Assembly (NCBI GenBank): GCA_900759045.1
Contig: CAAETU010000069.1
Location: 1-48,519, forward strand
Direction of reading: 5' to 3'
Length of the DNA: 48,519 bases
DNA from: an uncultured Collinsella sp.
Lineage (GTDB): Bacteria; Actinomycetota; Coriobacteriia; Coriobacteriales; Coriobacteriaceae
Shown: positions 1 through 7,313 of the stretch, in pieces
How the letters are laid out: the number at the start of each line of letters is the position of its first letter
Numbering within the stretch: position 1 is the first letter of the stretch
Translations under genes and position numbers: made by a program
The notes under the pieces: generated by a model
What the model was told of the DNA's origin: nothing
Database searches by the model: none
What the model saw: only the letters and a program-made list of their open reading frames with translations

Positions 1-6
1 CATATG

Positions 7-150
7 AGCGAAAACGCCCCTAAGCGAGCAAGGTGACGTGAAAGAGGAGGGCATCGACCTTCTGGTCATGCCCGACGATTGAACGTCAGATTGCCACTTA
101 GGGGCGTTTGCAGCGTCGAGCCGTTACGCGGTTTGGTAAAACCGCGTAAC
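7..150 (-). repeat. Structured 3'-UTR repeat, copy 1
   Basis: A 144-base element that begins 3 bases after the dapH stop codon, read in the dapH sense. It opens with a small hairpin (GCGGTTTTACCAAACCGC) and then a long branched structure. An outer stem pairs CGCCCCTAAG with CTTAGGGGCG, a middle stem pairs TGACGT with ACGTCA, and an inner stem pairs GGGCAT(C)GACC with GGTCATGCCC. A second copy of identical length lies at 27309-27452. The two match almost base for base in the loops and joining strands but differ in the outer and inner stems, where both sides change together. A diverged third copy is at 21851-21949. The function is unknown; it could be a transcript-end structure or a mobile repeat. 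Confidence 0.8.
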
Positions 151-152
151 TT

Positions 153-872
153 CTACAGCTGGCGCAGGCCCTCTTCCAGGCCGGTCTTGCTGTCGGTCTT
201 CTCGTCGCGCATCTTGATGACGCGGGCGGGAACGCCGGCCACGACGGCGCCGGCGGGGACGTCCTCGACGCACACGGCACCGGCAGCCACGACGGCGCCC
301 TTGCCCACGCGCACGCCCTCCAAGACCACGGCGTTGGCGCCGATCATGACATCGTCCTCGATGATGACGGGCGTGGCGCTTGCGGGCTCCACGACGCCCG
401 CCAATACGGTGCCGGCGCCGATGTGGCAGTTCTTACCCACGGTGGCGCGGCCACCCAGCACGGCGCCCATATCGATCATGGAGCCTTCGCCAATGACGGA
501 GCCGATGTTGATGATGGCGCCCATCATGATGACGGCACGGTCGCCAATCTCGACGCGGTCGCGGATGATCGCGCCCGGCTCGATGCGGGCGTTGATGCCC
601 TTAAGGTCGAGCATGGGCACGGCGGAGTTGCGGCAATCGTTTTCAACGTCGTAGTAATCGATAGAATCGGCGTTGGCGTCCAGGATGGCCTTAAGCTCAT
701 CCCAGTCACCAAAGACGGTCTTGCCACGACGACCGCCGTAGACATGTGCGTCGCCCCAGGCAACCTTCATGCCCGGCTTCTCGCGCACGTACAGCTTGAC
801 GGGCGTCTTTTTGGGCGCGGTGGCGATGTAGTTGATAATCTCCTGTGCATCCATCTCGGCTGCGTTGCTCAT
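153..872 (-). CDS. dapH: 2,3,4,5-tetrahydropyridine-2,6-dicarboxylate N-acetyltransferase
   Basis: DapH transfers an acetyl group from acetyl-CoA to tetrahydrodipicolinate, the committing step of the N-acetyl branch to meso-diaminopimelate and lysine. The 239-residue length is normal for the family. A short N-terminal DapH domain (residues 1-85) is followed by a left-handed beta-helix built of hexapeptide repeats such as IGDRAV, IGSVIG, IGEGSM, VGKNCH and IGAGTV. A loop (VVEPASATPV) interrupts the helix, and it closes with VAGVPARVIK. The start has a good ribosome binding site (AAAGGAGA). It is the last gene of the riboswitch-led minus-strand operon, 39 bases after dapB. The acetyl rather than succinyl branch is also supported by the neighbouring M20 deacetylase at 4334-5521. 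Confidence 0.93.
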   Translation of the reverse strand: MSNAAEMDAQEIINYIATAPKKTPVKLYVREKPGMKVAWGDAHVYGGRRGKTVFGDWDELKAILDANADSIDYYDVENDCRNSAVPMLDLKGINARIEPGAIIRDRVEIGDRAVIMMGAIINIGSVIGEGSMIDMGAVLGGRATVGKNCHIGAGTVLAGVVEPASATPVIIEDDVMIGANAVVLEGVRVGKGAVVAAGAVCVEDVPAGAVVAGVPARVIKMRDEKTDSKTGLEEGLRQL

Positions 873-911
873 TTGCTATCTCTCCTTTGGGTGGATTCGG
901 TTGATACCTGG

Positions 912-1652
912 TTAGGCAAACATGACCTGGTCGAACGTATAGAAGCCGGGTTCGCGGGTGACGAGCTTCTGGGCGGCGGCCAGGGCGCCGTTGACGAAGA
1001 TCTGACGGCTCGTGGCGCGGTGGGTGAGCGTGACCTCCTCGTCCTGGCCAAAGAAACTCACTTCGTGGACGCCGGCGACAGTGCCACCGCGCAGCGAGTG
1101 CATGCCGATCTCCTTGGGATCGCGCGCGCCGCACATGCCCTCGCGTCCGTAGACGGGGTGGCAGCCTGTCTCGGGCTCGGCCTCGACTACGGCGTCGAGC
1201 AGCAGCTTGGCGGTACCGCTGGGGGCGTCGACCTTTTGGTTATGGTGCGTCTCGACGATTTCGCAGTCAAAGCCGGGCAACTCGCGCGTGGCCTGGGCCA
1301 CTAGATGACGCAGGGCTGCGATGCCGATGGAGTAATTGCCCGAGTGCATAACGCGGGTGTTCTGGCCCAGCTCGCGCAGACGGTCCATCTGCTCGGGGGT
1401 GTAGCCTGTGGTGCCCGAGACCAACGCCGCGCCCGTGCGCTCGACATAGGCGACGACGGCGTCAAAGGTCACGACGTTCGAAAAGTCGATGATGATGTCT
1501 GCTGCCGGGGCGCTCTCGAGCTCGGACAGATCAAAACCGATCTGGGCGACGATATCAAAAACGGGCTGCCCGCCGGCGTCGACAATGCCTTCGGCGGTGG
1601 TGCGGATGAGCGAGCCCATGCGGCCCGTTCCCATAATGACGGTCTTAATCAA
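912..1652 (-). CDS. dapB: 4-hydroxy-tetrahydrodipicolinate reductase
   Basis: DapB reduces the DapA product with NAD(P)H to tetrahydrodipicolinate in the cytoplasm. The 246-residue protein has the N-terminal dinucleotide-binding loop GTGRMG (residues 8-13). The SGTTGY segment and the catalytic and substrate-binding motif KVDAPSGTA, preceded by ETHHNQ, are both present. The start codon lies 8 bases inside the end of the lysA-dapA frame, which indicates translational coupling. The gene sits between dapA and dapH and shares their lysine riboswitch. Epimerase and aminotransferase genes for the rest of the pathway are not in this window. Confidence 0.94.
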   Translation of the reverse strand: MIKTVIMGTGRMGSLIRTTAEGIVDAGGQPVFDIVAQIGFDLSELESAPAADIIIDFSNVVTFDAVVAYVERTGAALVSGTTGYTPEQMDRLRELGQNTRVMHSGNYSIGIAALRHLVAQATRELPGFDCEIVETHHNQKVDAPSGTAKLLLDAVVEAEPETGCHPVYGREGMCGARDPKEIGMHSLRGGTVAGVHEVSFFGQDEEVTLTHRATSRQIFVNGALAAAQKLVTREPGFYTFDQVMFA

Positions 1653-3954
1653 GCAGACCAGCTCCCTTCAGGGCATCGGTAAGTGCAGAGCGCGTGTCGT
1701 CTGCCATGGGGCACAGCGGCATGCGGTAGTTTGCCTCGATCATACCCATCTGGGCGAGCGCCTCTTTGACGGGGATGGGGTTGACCTCACTAAAAAGGGC
1801 ATTGATGAGTGGCTGGCCGGCAATTTGGATATCGCGGGCACGCGCCACGTCACTGTCCAAATAGGCGCGGCACATGTCATGCACGAGCTGCGGCTGCACG
1901 TCGGCCCACACGCTGATGGTGCCCGAGGCGCCCAGGCTCATGAGCGGCACGGTAAGCGCGTCCTCGCCCGAGTACATGCGGAAGTCGTCGGACAGCAGGT
2001 GGGCGATCTTGGCCGCGTAGGCGACGTTGCCAGAGGCTTCCTTAATACCCATGATGTTGGGATGTGCGGCCAGGCGCTCTACGTTGCGCTCGCTGATGCC
2101 GCAGCCACAGCGGCCGGGGATGTTGTACAGGATGCAGGGGATGTCCACGGCATCGGCGACGGTCTTAAAGTGCTGATAGATACCCTCTTCATTGGACTTG
2201 TTGTAGTAGGGGGTGATGAGCAGCAGACCGTCGGCGCCCAGGCCCTGATAGGTGAGCGACTTGGTGAGCATGGTCTGCGTGGAGTTGGAGCCCGAGCCGG
2301 CGATGACGGGGACGCGTCCTGCAACATGCTTGACCACGGCGGCGACGACGGAGTTGTCCTCGTCATCGGTCATCGTGGCGCTCTCGCCGGTGGTGCCCAG
2401 GGTGAGGATGGCGTCGGTGCCGTTTTGCAGGTGGAAATCGATAAGGTGCTCGAGCGCGTCAAAGTCGACACTGCCGTCCTTTTTAAACGGCGTGACGAGG
2501 GCGACGATTGAGCCCTCAAGATTGCGGATGTCCATGTTCTTCTCCTTCGCGGCCGCAATCTGGATGCGTTTGTTCCATTGGGCGGCGACTGCCAGGCGCT
2601 CGTCTTGGGCACGACGGCGGGCACTTTCGGCGCGCGACTTGGCCAGCAGCTCTCGGCCGCTCGGCAGCACGTCGAGCGTGGCAAAATAATCGCCCGGGCG
2701 CTCGGCACGGCGGATGAGGTCGGCCGAGCCATCGGGACGCAGCAGGACCTCGGCGGAGCGCAGCCGGCCGTTGTAGTTGTAGCCCATGGAGTAGCCATGC
2801 GCGCCGGTATCGTGAATCACAAGCAGGTCGCCCATGTCGATATGCGGCAGTTCGCGATCGATGGCGAACTTGTCGTTGTTCTCGCATAGGTTGCCCGTGA
2901 TGTCGTAGGTGTCCGTGACGGGCGCTGTGGTCTTGTCGTCGCCACCCGGCTGACCCATTACCGTAATGTGGTGGTAGGCGCCGTACATGGCAGGACGGAT
3001 CAGATCGACGGCGCTTGCGTCGACACCGATATAGTCCTTGTAGATCTGCTTTTCGTGGATAGCCTTGGTGACCAGGCAGCCGTAGGGCCCCATCATAAAG
3101 CGGCCCATCTCGGTGCAGATGGCCACATCGCCCATACCGGCGGGAACCAGGATTTCGTCGTAGGCCGCGTGCACCCCCTCGCCGATGGCGTGAATGTCGT
3201 TGGCCTGCTGCTCGGGCAGATAGGGGATGCCGACGCCGCCGGACAGATTGATGAAGGCGACATGTGCACCGGTCTCGCGCTCCAGGCGCACGGCAAGCTC
3301 AAAGAGGATGCGCGCGAGCTTGGGGTAGTAGTCGTTGGTGACGGTGTTGCTGGCAAGGAATGCGTGGATGCCAAAGTCCTCGGCGCCCTTGGCCTTGAGC
3401 ATGCGGAACGCCTCGAAGAGCTGCTCGGTGGTCATGCCGTACTTGGAGTCGCCGGGGTTATCCATGATGCCGTTGGAGAGCTGGAACAGGCCGCCCGGAT
3501 TAAAGCGGCAGCTGATCGTCTTGGGGATGGGCCCCGCAACGCGCTCAAAGAACTCGATGTGGCTGATGTCGTCAAAGTTGACGATGGCGCCCAACTTCTC
3601 GGCGAGCTCAAAGTCGGCAGCTGGCGTGTCGTTGGACGAGAACATGATGTCGTGTCCCGTGATACCCAGCGAGCGGGCGATCATGAGCTCGGTATAGCTC
3701 GAGCAATCGCAGCCGCAGCCGTATTCGTTGAGAATGGAGATGAGCGCCGGGTTGGGATTGGCCTTGACGGCAAAGTATTCCTTAAAGCTCGGGTTCCATG
3801 CGAAGGCGTCGCGCACCTCTTGCATGTTGCGGCGGATGCCCGCCTCGTCGTATAGATGAAACGGCGTGGGGAACTGCTCGACGATATGCTCGAGCGTCTC
3901 CTTGTCCACAAACGGCTGCTTGGCCGCATACGCCTCGTTGGGGGTCAATGCCAT
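1645..3954 (-). CDS. lysA-dapA: Diaminopimelate decarboxylase-DapA continuous frame (LysA-DapA)
   Basis: One open frame of 769 residues encodes two enzymes. Residues 1 to about 430 are diaminopimelate decarboxylase (fold III PLP enzyme). The PLP lysine is in YFAVKANPNP (Lys64), with a glycine-rich phosphate loop (LSGGVGIPY) and a C-terminal HDTGAHGYSMGYNYNGRLR segment. A charged, helix-prone linker of about 40 residues follows. Residues 474-769 form a complete 4-hydroxy-tetrahydrodipicolinate synthase: TLGTTGESATM, the catalytic tyrosine in LYNIPGR, and the Schiff-base lysine in GIKEASGN (Lys638, or 165 of the DapA part). There is no stop between the parts, but a strong ribosome binding site precedes Met474. 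The product may be a true fusion, two proteins, or both. LysA makes L-lysine from meso-DAP and DapA starts the pathway, so first and last enzymes are joined. It is the first gene of the riboswitch operon. Confidence 0.88.
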   Translation of the reverse strand: MALTPNEAYAAKQPFVDKETLEHIVEQFPTPFHLYDEAGIRRNMQEVRDAFAWNPSFKEYFAVKANPNPALISILNEYGCGCDCSSYTELMIARSLGITGHDIMFSSNDTPAADFELAEKLGAIVNFDDISHIEFFERVAGPIPKTISCRFNPGGLFQLSNGIMDNPGDSKYGMTTEQLFEAFRMLKAKGAEDFGIHAFLASNTVTNDYYPKLARILFELAVRLERETGAHVAFINLSGGVGIPYLPEQQANDIHAIGEGVHAAYDEILVPAGMGDVAICTEMGRFMMGPYGCLVTKAIHEKQIYKDYIGVDASAVDLIRPAMYGAYHHITVMGQPGGDDKTTAPVTDTYDITGNLCENNDKFAIDRELPHIDMGDLLVIHDTGAHGYSMGYNYNGRLRSAEVLLRPDGSADLIRRAERPGDYFATLDVLPSGRELLAKSRAESARRRAQDERLAVAAQWNKRIQIAAAKEKNMDIRNLEGSIVALVTPFKKDGSVDFDALEHLIDFHLQNGTDAILTLGTTGESATMTDDEDNSVVAAVVKHVAGRVPVIAGSGSNSTQTMLTKSLTYQGLGADGLLLITPYYNKSNEEGIYQHFKTVADAVDIPCILYNIPGRCGCGISERNVERLAAHPNIMGIKEASGNVAYAAKIAHLLSDDFRMYSGEDALTVPLMSLGASGTISVWADVQPQLVHDMCRAYLDSDVARARDIQIAGQPLINALFSEVNPIPVKEALAQMGMIEANYRMPLCPMADDTRSALTDALKGAGLLD
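2533..2550 (-). promoter_or_regulatory. Internal ribosome binding site and start for DapA
   Basis: Inside the LysA-DapA frame the minus strand reads GCGAAGGAGAAGAACATG. This puts AAGGAG at good spacing before an ATG that is exactly where a free DapA would begin. Starting here gives a 296-residue protein (1645-2535), the normal length of DapA. The bases also encode AAKEKNM of the linker. It suggests dapA can be translated on its own even though lysA has no stop codon upstream. Confidence 0.6.
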
Positions 3955-4022
3955 GTCCCGTAAACCTCGCTATCCAGACGGCGCCATCTGCGCATCGAAT
4001 CCGCATAGCGTGGACCCAATGT

Positions 4023-4186
4023 CCGGATAGCGCTCCCGCATTGCTGCAGACAGTCCTGTGGGTGTTTCCCGCAGGCCCACCAGGTTGTTCGTGCCCGAAA
4101 AACCCAGTTCGGCGGGTTTCGCCTCCCCACGGGGTCAAAGCCTGCCGGCTCGCCCGCGGTTCTTCGTGCCCGCGCCTCTATCAAGT
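4023..4186 (-). promoter_or_regulatory. Lysine riboswitch (L box)
   Basis: The minus-strand leader of lysA-dapA carries the ordered conserved pieces of the lysine riboswitch. These are GATAGAGGCGCGG at the 5' side of P1, GGGGAGGCGAAACC with GCCGAACTGGG in the P2/P3 region, CACAGGACTGTC near the 3' side, and GGGAGCGCTATC closing P1. GATAG and CTATC at the two ends can pair. Downstream, GCTATCCGGAC can also pair with GTCTGGATAGC just before the start codon. No U-rich terminator is seen, so control is probably translational; which state exposes the start is not clear. This fits repression of lysine synthesis by lysine. Confidence 0.85.
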
Positions 4187-4210
4187 GGTAACGACCCTAC
4201 CACGTTGCAC

Positions 4211-4239
4211 TTTACCAAACAAGAGTATTCGTATATAAC
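4211..4239 (+). promoter_or_regulatory. Putative promoter of the M20 deacetylase
   Basis: TTTACC (4211-4216) and TATAAC (4234-4239) are separated by 17 bases and resemble -35 and -10 boxes. They face the deacetylase gene and lie just upstream of the divergent lysine riboswitch. Assigned by eye from consensus. Confidence 0.45.
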
Positions 4240-4290
4240 GTTTAAAAAATGCAGGGATATGCTGGAAACAAGGGCGTCACAATTTTGCAT

Positions 4291-4302
4291 CACAATATTG
4301 TG
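4291..4302. promoter_or_regulatory. Operator-like palindrome CACAATATTGTG
   Basis: A perfect 12-base palindrome in the 5' leader of the M20 deacetylase, about 32 bases before its start codon and downstream of the putative promoter. A related half-site (TCACAATTTTG) lies just upstream. This placement would suit a repressor; no regulator is identified. Confidence 0.35.
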
Positions 4303-4333
4303 TGAATGGAAATGCCCCATGAAAGGATCCTCT

Positions 4334-5521
4334 ATGACCGAGCTCCAAGAACTCCGTCGCTATCGCCGCGATCTCCATCGCATTCCGGAGCTCGATTTCG
4401 ATCTTCCGCAAACCATCGCCTATATCGAGGGCGTGCTGGCACCGCTCGCTTGCGAGGTGACCCATCCGTGCCCCAGCTGCGTCTGCGCTTTCTTTGATGT
4501 TGGCGTTGGTGCCGCGCATGCCACGGCGATTCGCGCCGATATGGATGCGCTGCCCATTGCCGAGGCAACAGGGGCAGCGTTCGCCTCGATCCATCCCGGC
4601 AAGATGCACGCTTGCGGACATGACGGACACATGGCTATGGCACTTGCCGCCGCGACGTATGTCGACCGTACGATTCGCGAGCAGCCGGGCGCCATGAGGC
4701 GCAACGTGCTCTTTGTGTTCCAGCCGGCCGAGGAAACGACCGGTGGTGCCAAGACGGTATGCGAGGGCGGCGTGTTCGAGCGCTACGGGGTCGACCGCAT
4801 TTTTGGCTTTCACGTGTGGCCCGATCTGCCTGCCGGCACGTTGGCGAGCTGTTCCGGCCCGCTGCTGGCGCGTTCGAGCGAGACGCATATCCATATTCAC
4901 GGTACGAGTATTCATATCGCTAAGACTTATGGTGTGCCGGTTGAGGAGTCGCACGATGCCGCGTTGGCGGCAGCGAAGTTTTTGGTTGCCGAGCGCGAGC
5001 TGATGGACGAGCTGGGCACCGACGAGCCCTGTATCGGCAAGTTTGGTCTGCTGCAGGCCGGTACCGTCTGCAACGCGGTGGCGGGGGAGGCCCATGTTGC
5101 CGGCAGCCTGCGTGTGTTTACAGACGACATGTTCGACCGTGCGCGTGAGGGCGTGCGCCGCGTGCTGGACGATGCCTGCGCCGCAACGGGCTGCACGTAC
5201 GATCTCGACTTTGCCGAGGGCTATCCGCCGGTCGACAACGACCCCGAGCTATTTGCCAATGTCGCGCCTGCCTTGCCCGAGCTACGGCTCGTGGATGAGC
5301 CTTTGCTGATTGCCGAGGACTTCGCTTTCTATCAGCGCCATCTGCCGGGCGTGTTCTTCTTGCTGGGCACGGGCGTGCCGGAGGCGCAAGAAAACCCGAT
5401 CGACGCAGACGGCTGCCCAGCCTATGCGATGAGCGCCCTTCACACTGATACCATGCTCTTTGACGAGGAAACCCTACTCAAGGGCCTCGATGTCTACAAA
5501 CGATTGCTTGACTTGGAGTGA
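4334..5521 (+). CDS. M20 family deacetylase, probable N-acetyl-diaminopimelate deacetylase
   Basis: A 395-residue zinc amidohydrolase of the M20D group. The metal site is visible as HACGHDGHMAM (about residues 95-105) and the catalytic glutamates as PAEET. The dimerisation (lid) domain follows with IHGTSIH. The family includes N-acetyl-LL-diaminopimelate deacetylase, hippurate hydrolase and aminoacylases, which motifs alone do not separate. Placement is the argument for the first: it is divergent from the dapH operon, whose pathway needs exactly this activity. ATG 4334 was chosen because AAAGGA lies 6 bases upstream; an in-frame ATG at 4319 lacks a site. The next gene starts 2 bases after its stop. 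Confidence 0.75.
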   Translation: MTELQELRRYRRDLHRIPELDFDLPQTIAYIEGVLAPLACEVTHPCPSCVCAFFDVGVGAAHATAIRADMDALPIAEATGAAFASIHPGKMHACGHDGHMAMALAAATYVDRTIREQPGAMRRNVLFVFQPAEETTGGAKTVCEGGVFERYGVDRIFGFHVWPDLPAGTLASCSGPLLARSSETHIHIHGTSIHIAKTYGVPVEESHDAALAAAKFLVAERELMDELGTDEPCIGKFGLLQAGTVCNAVAGEAHVAGSLRVFTDDMFDRAREGVRRVLDDACAATGCTYDLDFAEGYPPVDNDPELFANVAPALPELRLVDEPLLIAEDFAFYQRHLPGVFFLLGTGVPEAQENPIDADGCPAYAMSALHTDTMLFDEETLLKGLDVYKRLLDLE

Positions 5522-5523
5522 CG

Positions 5524-5847
5524 ATGGAACGACGTCGACAGTCTGCCGTGTATAGTCCGGGTGGGTGCGGGTGCGGCTTGTTGTTGCTCCCGGTTATTGC
5601 TGTGAGCATTGGCGTGATGTTTGCGCTTGCTGGACTGGCGGCAGCGGCACTTGTGCTGTTGATTGTGGCCATTGGCGTGACGATTTGGCTCTGCCGCAAT
5701 CGCGAGCAACGCCGTGCCGACGGTAACACCAATGTCGGCTGGGTCGTCTTCCTGATTATTGCGTACCCGCTGAGCATCAGTTACTTGGCGTTCTTTATCC
5801 TGTTGCTCATCAGCACCTTTACTGGGGAATCCGTCACGGTGGGGTAG
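5524..5847 (+). CDS. Small two-segment membrane protein
   Basis: A 107-residue protein of unknown function. A short basic N-terminus (MERRR) precedes a long hydrophobic stretch of about 45 residues (probably two passes, with a Gly/Cys-rich start), a charged loop (RNREQRRADG), and a further hydrophobic segment near the C-terminus. The start sits 2 bases past the deacetylase stop, and GGAG of that gene's last codons serves as its ribosome binding site, so the two are co-translated. I do not recognise the family. Confidence 0.7.
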   Translation: MERRRQSAVYSPGGCGCGLLLLPVIAVSIGVMFALAGLAAAALVLLIVAIGVTIWLCRNREQRRADGNTNVGWVVFLIIAYPLSISYLAFFILLLISTFTGESVTVG

Positions 5848-5881
5848 GCTTCGACAAGCCTCTTGAGGATGAAACGAAAAA

Positions 5882-5917
5882 GGGGTCGGATGGGCGTTTT
5901 GCCCATCCGAACCCTTT
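5882..5917. terminator. Bidirectional rho-independent terminator
   Basis: GGGTCGGATGGGC and GCCCATCCGAACCC form a 13-bp stem (one G-T pair) around a GTTTT loop, with A-run upstream and TTT downstream. It lies between the convergent small membrane protein and MFS gene and can end both transcripts. Confidence 0.85.
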
Positions 5918-5940
5918 CGCACGGTAGTTAATTCGGTCTC

Positions 5941-7260
5941 CTACTTTGCTGCCTCGCGGCGAGCGACCTCGTCGATCAAGATGGCATCGCCGTGCTTGGC
6001 GGCGGCAATGCTCGCGGCCATAAACATGCCCATTGCCGTGATGTAGGCGAAGAGCATCGACGGCGCCACGTCCATAACGATGCCGGAGAGAATCGGTGTC
6101 GCCACCTGAGCCGCCATGCTCACGGTGTAGTAGTAACCGGAGTAGCGGCCCACGCTTTGGGAGCTGCAGCACTCCAGAATCATCGTGTACACGCACAGGT
6201 CCACGCCGCCCAGCGCAACGCCCATCAACAAAAAGACGCCGTACAGCACGGGCGAGAAACCGGGTGCCAGCCAAAGAAGCGCGGGGCATAAAACCATGAT
6301 GACGGCGGTGCCCAGGGCGACCTTTTTACGGCCGATTTTGAGCGAAAGATTTGCCAAGGGTACGTAGCTTAGCAGCGCGCCTGCAATCGTCACGATATTG
6401 ATGATGGCATAGGAACCGCCCTCCATGCCGTAGAACATATCGGCATAGCGGCTGATATTGGTGGTCATGGCGTTATAGCTCATGTAATAGAAAAACGTTG
6501 CGGCGAGCAGCATGATGATGGAGCGGCGTACGCCGGCGTCTGCAATGCGATTTTTACCGCCGGCCTCGGGGGAGTCATCTTTGTCAATCTGATCCTCGTC
6601 GATGCCCATGGACAGCGATTTCTCGCGCATCTTTTCGACGAGGGCGGGCTCACGGACAAAGACGCCGTAGACAACGGCCGACACGAGGATAAAGGCGGTC
6701 TGCAAGATAAAAAGCGGAAGATAATCGGGTTTGTCGGCCTTGGGAACCATGACCGAGATAGCGACGAGCATAAGGCCCGTTCCCGCATAGCCGACGATCT
6801 TTTCGATCGAGTCCGCCTTGGTTCGCAGTGGGCGAGGCGTAATATCGGCCACGATGGCAACCGTCATGGTGCGGTAGGCGCATATTGCCAAAAGCGTGAG
6901 GATAATCGCGCCAATGAGCAGAGGTAGGCTGCCCATGTTGTTGGCAATCGCGATGAGCGGGACGGAGAGCATTGCTACCGCGGAGCCGCCCAAGATAAAG
7001 GGCGTTCGGCGCCCGAGTTTGCTTGTGCAACGGTCCGAGAGGATGCCAAAGAGCGGAAGCAGGAACAGGCCAAAGACATTATCGATGGCCATGATCGCGC
7101 CGGTGAGCGAGTTGGATAGGCCAAAGGTCCCTGTGAGCATCTTGGGAACGATGCCGTCGTAGACCTGCCAAAAGCTGATCATGCCCATAAAGGGTAGGGA
7201 GGCGAGGGCGACGGCCTTGGTGTCGAGCCGGGCCGCCCGCTTAAGATTTGGTTGGGTCAT
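5941..7260 (-). CDS. MFS / GPH-type transporter
   Basis: A 439-residue integral membrane protein with about 12 hydrophobic segments. The MFS signature between helices 2 and 3 reads DRCTSKLGRRTPFI, and a central hydrophilic loop of about 45 charged residues (residues 205-245) divides the halves. The pattern resembles the GPH/SLC45 group, whose characterised members are cation-coupled sugar symporters, so uptake of a small polar solute is likely. The substrate cannot be read from sequence. Start with AGGAGA upstream. It is the last gene of the minus-strand operon with the M20 peptidase, aconitase X and the flavoprotein, so it probably imports (or exports) the compound they act on. Confidence 0.82.
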   Translation of the reverse strand: MTQPNLKRAARLDTKAVALASLPFMGMISFWQVYDGIVPKMLTGTFGLSNSLTGAIMAIDNVFGLFLLPLFGILSDRCTSKLGRRTPFILGGSAVAMLSVPLIAIANNMGSLPLLIGAIILTLLAICAYRTMTVAIVADITPRPLRTKADSIEKIVGYAGTGLMLVAISVMVPKADKPDYLPLFILQTAFILVSAVVYGVFVREPALVEKMREKSLSMGIDEDQIDKDDSPEAGGKNRIADAGVRRSIIMLLAATFFYYMSYNAMTTNISRYADMFYGMEGGSYAIINIVTIAGALLSYVPLANLSLKIGRKKVALGTAVIMVLCPALLWLAPGFSPVLYGVFLLMGVALGGVDLCVYTMILECCSSQSVGRYSGYYYTVSMAAQVATPILSGIVMDVAPSMLFAYITAMGMFMAASIAAAKHGDAILIDEVARREAAK

Positions 7261-7313
7261 GCTGGTTCTCCTGGTCGGTAAAAACGGGGAGGGGCGCTAT
7301 CGGCCCTCCTGTC

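Noticed and set aside
3954..4190. A T-box or terminator-type control of lysA
   Set aside because: The conserved blocks match the lysine riboswitch rather than a T-box (no AGGGTGGNACCGCG-type sequence), and no hairpin with a T-tract is present.
4058..4333. An N-terminal extension of the M20 deacetylase
   Set aside because: It runs across the lysine riboswitch region and lacks a start site; the family N-terminus begins at 4334.
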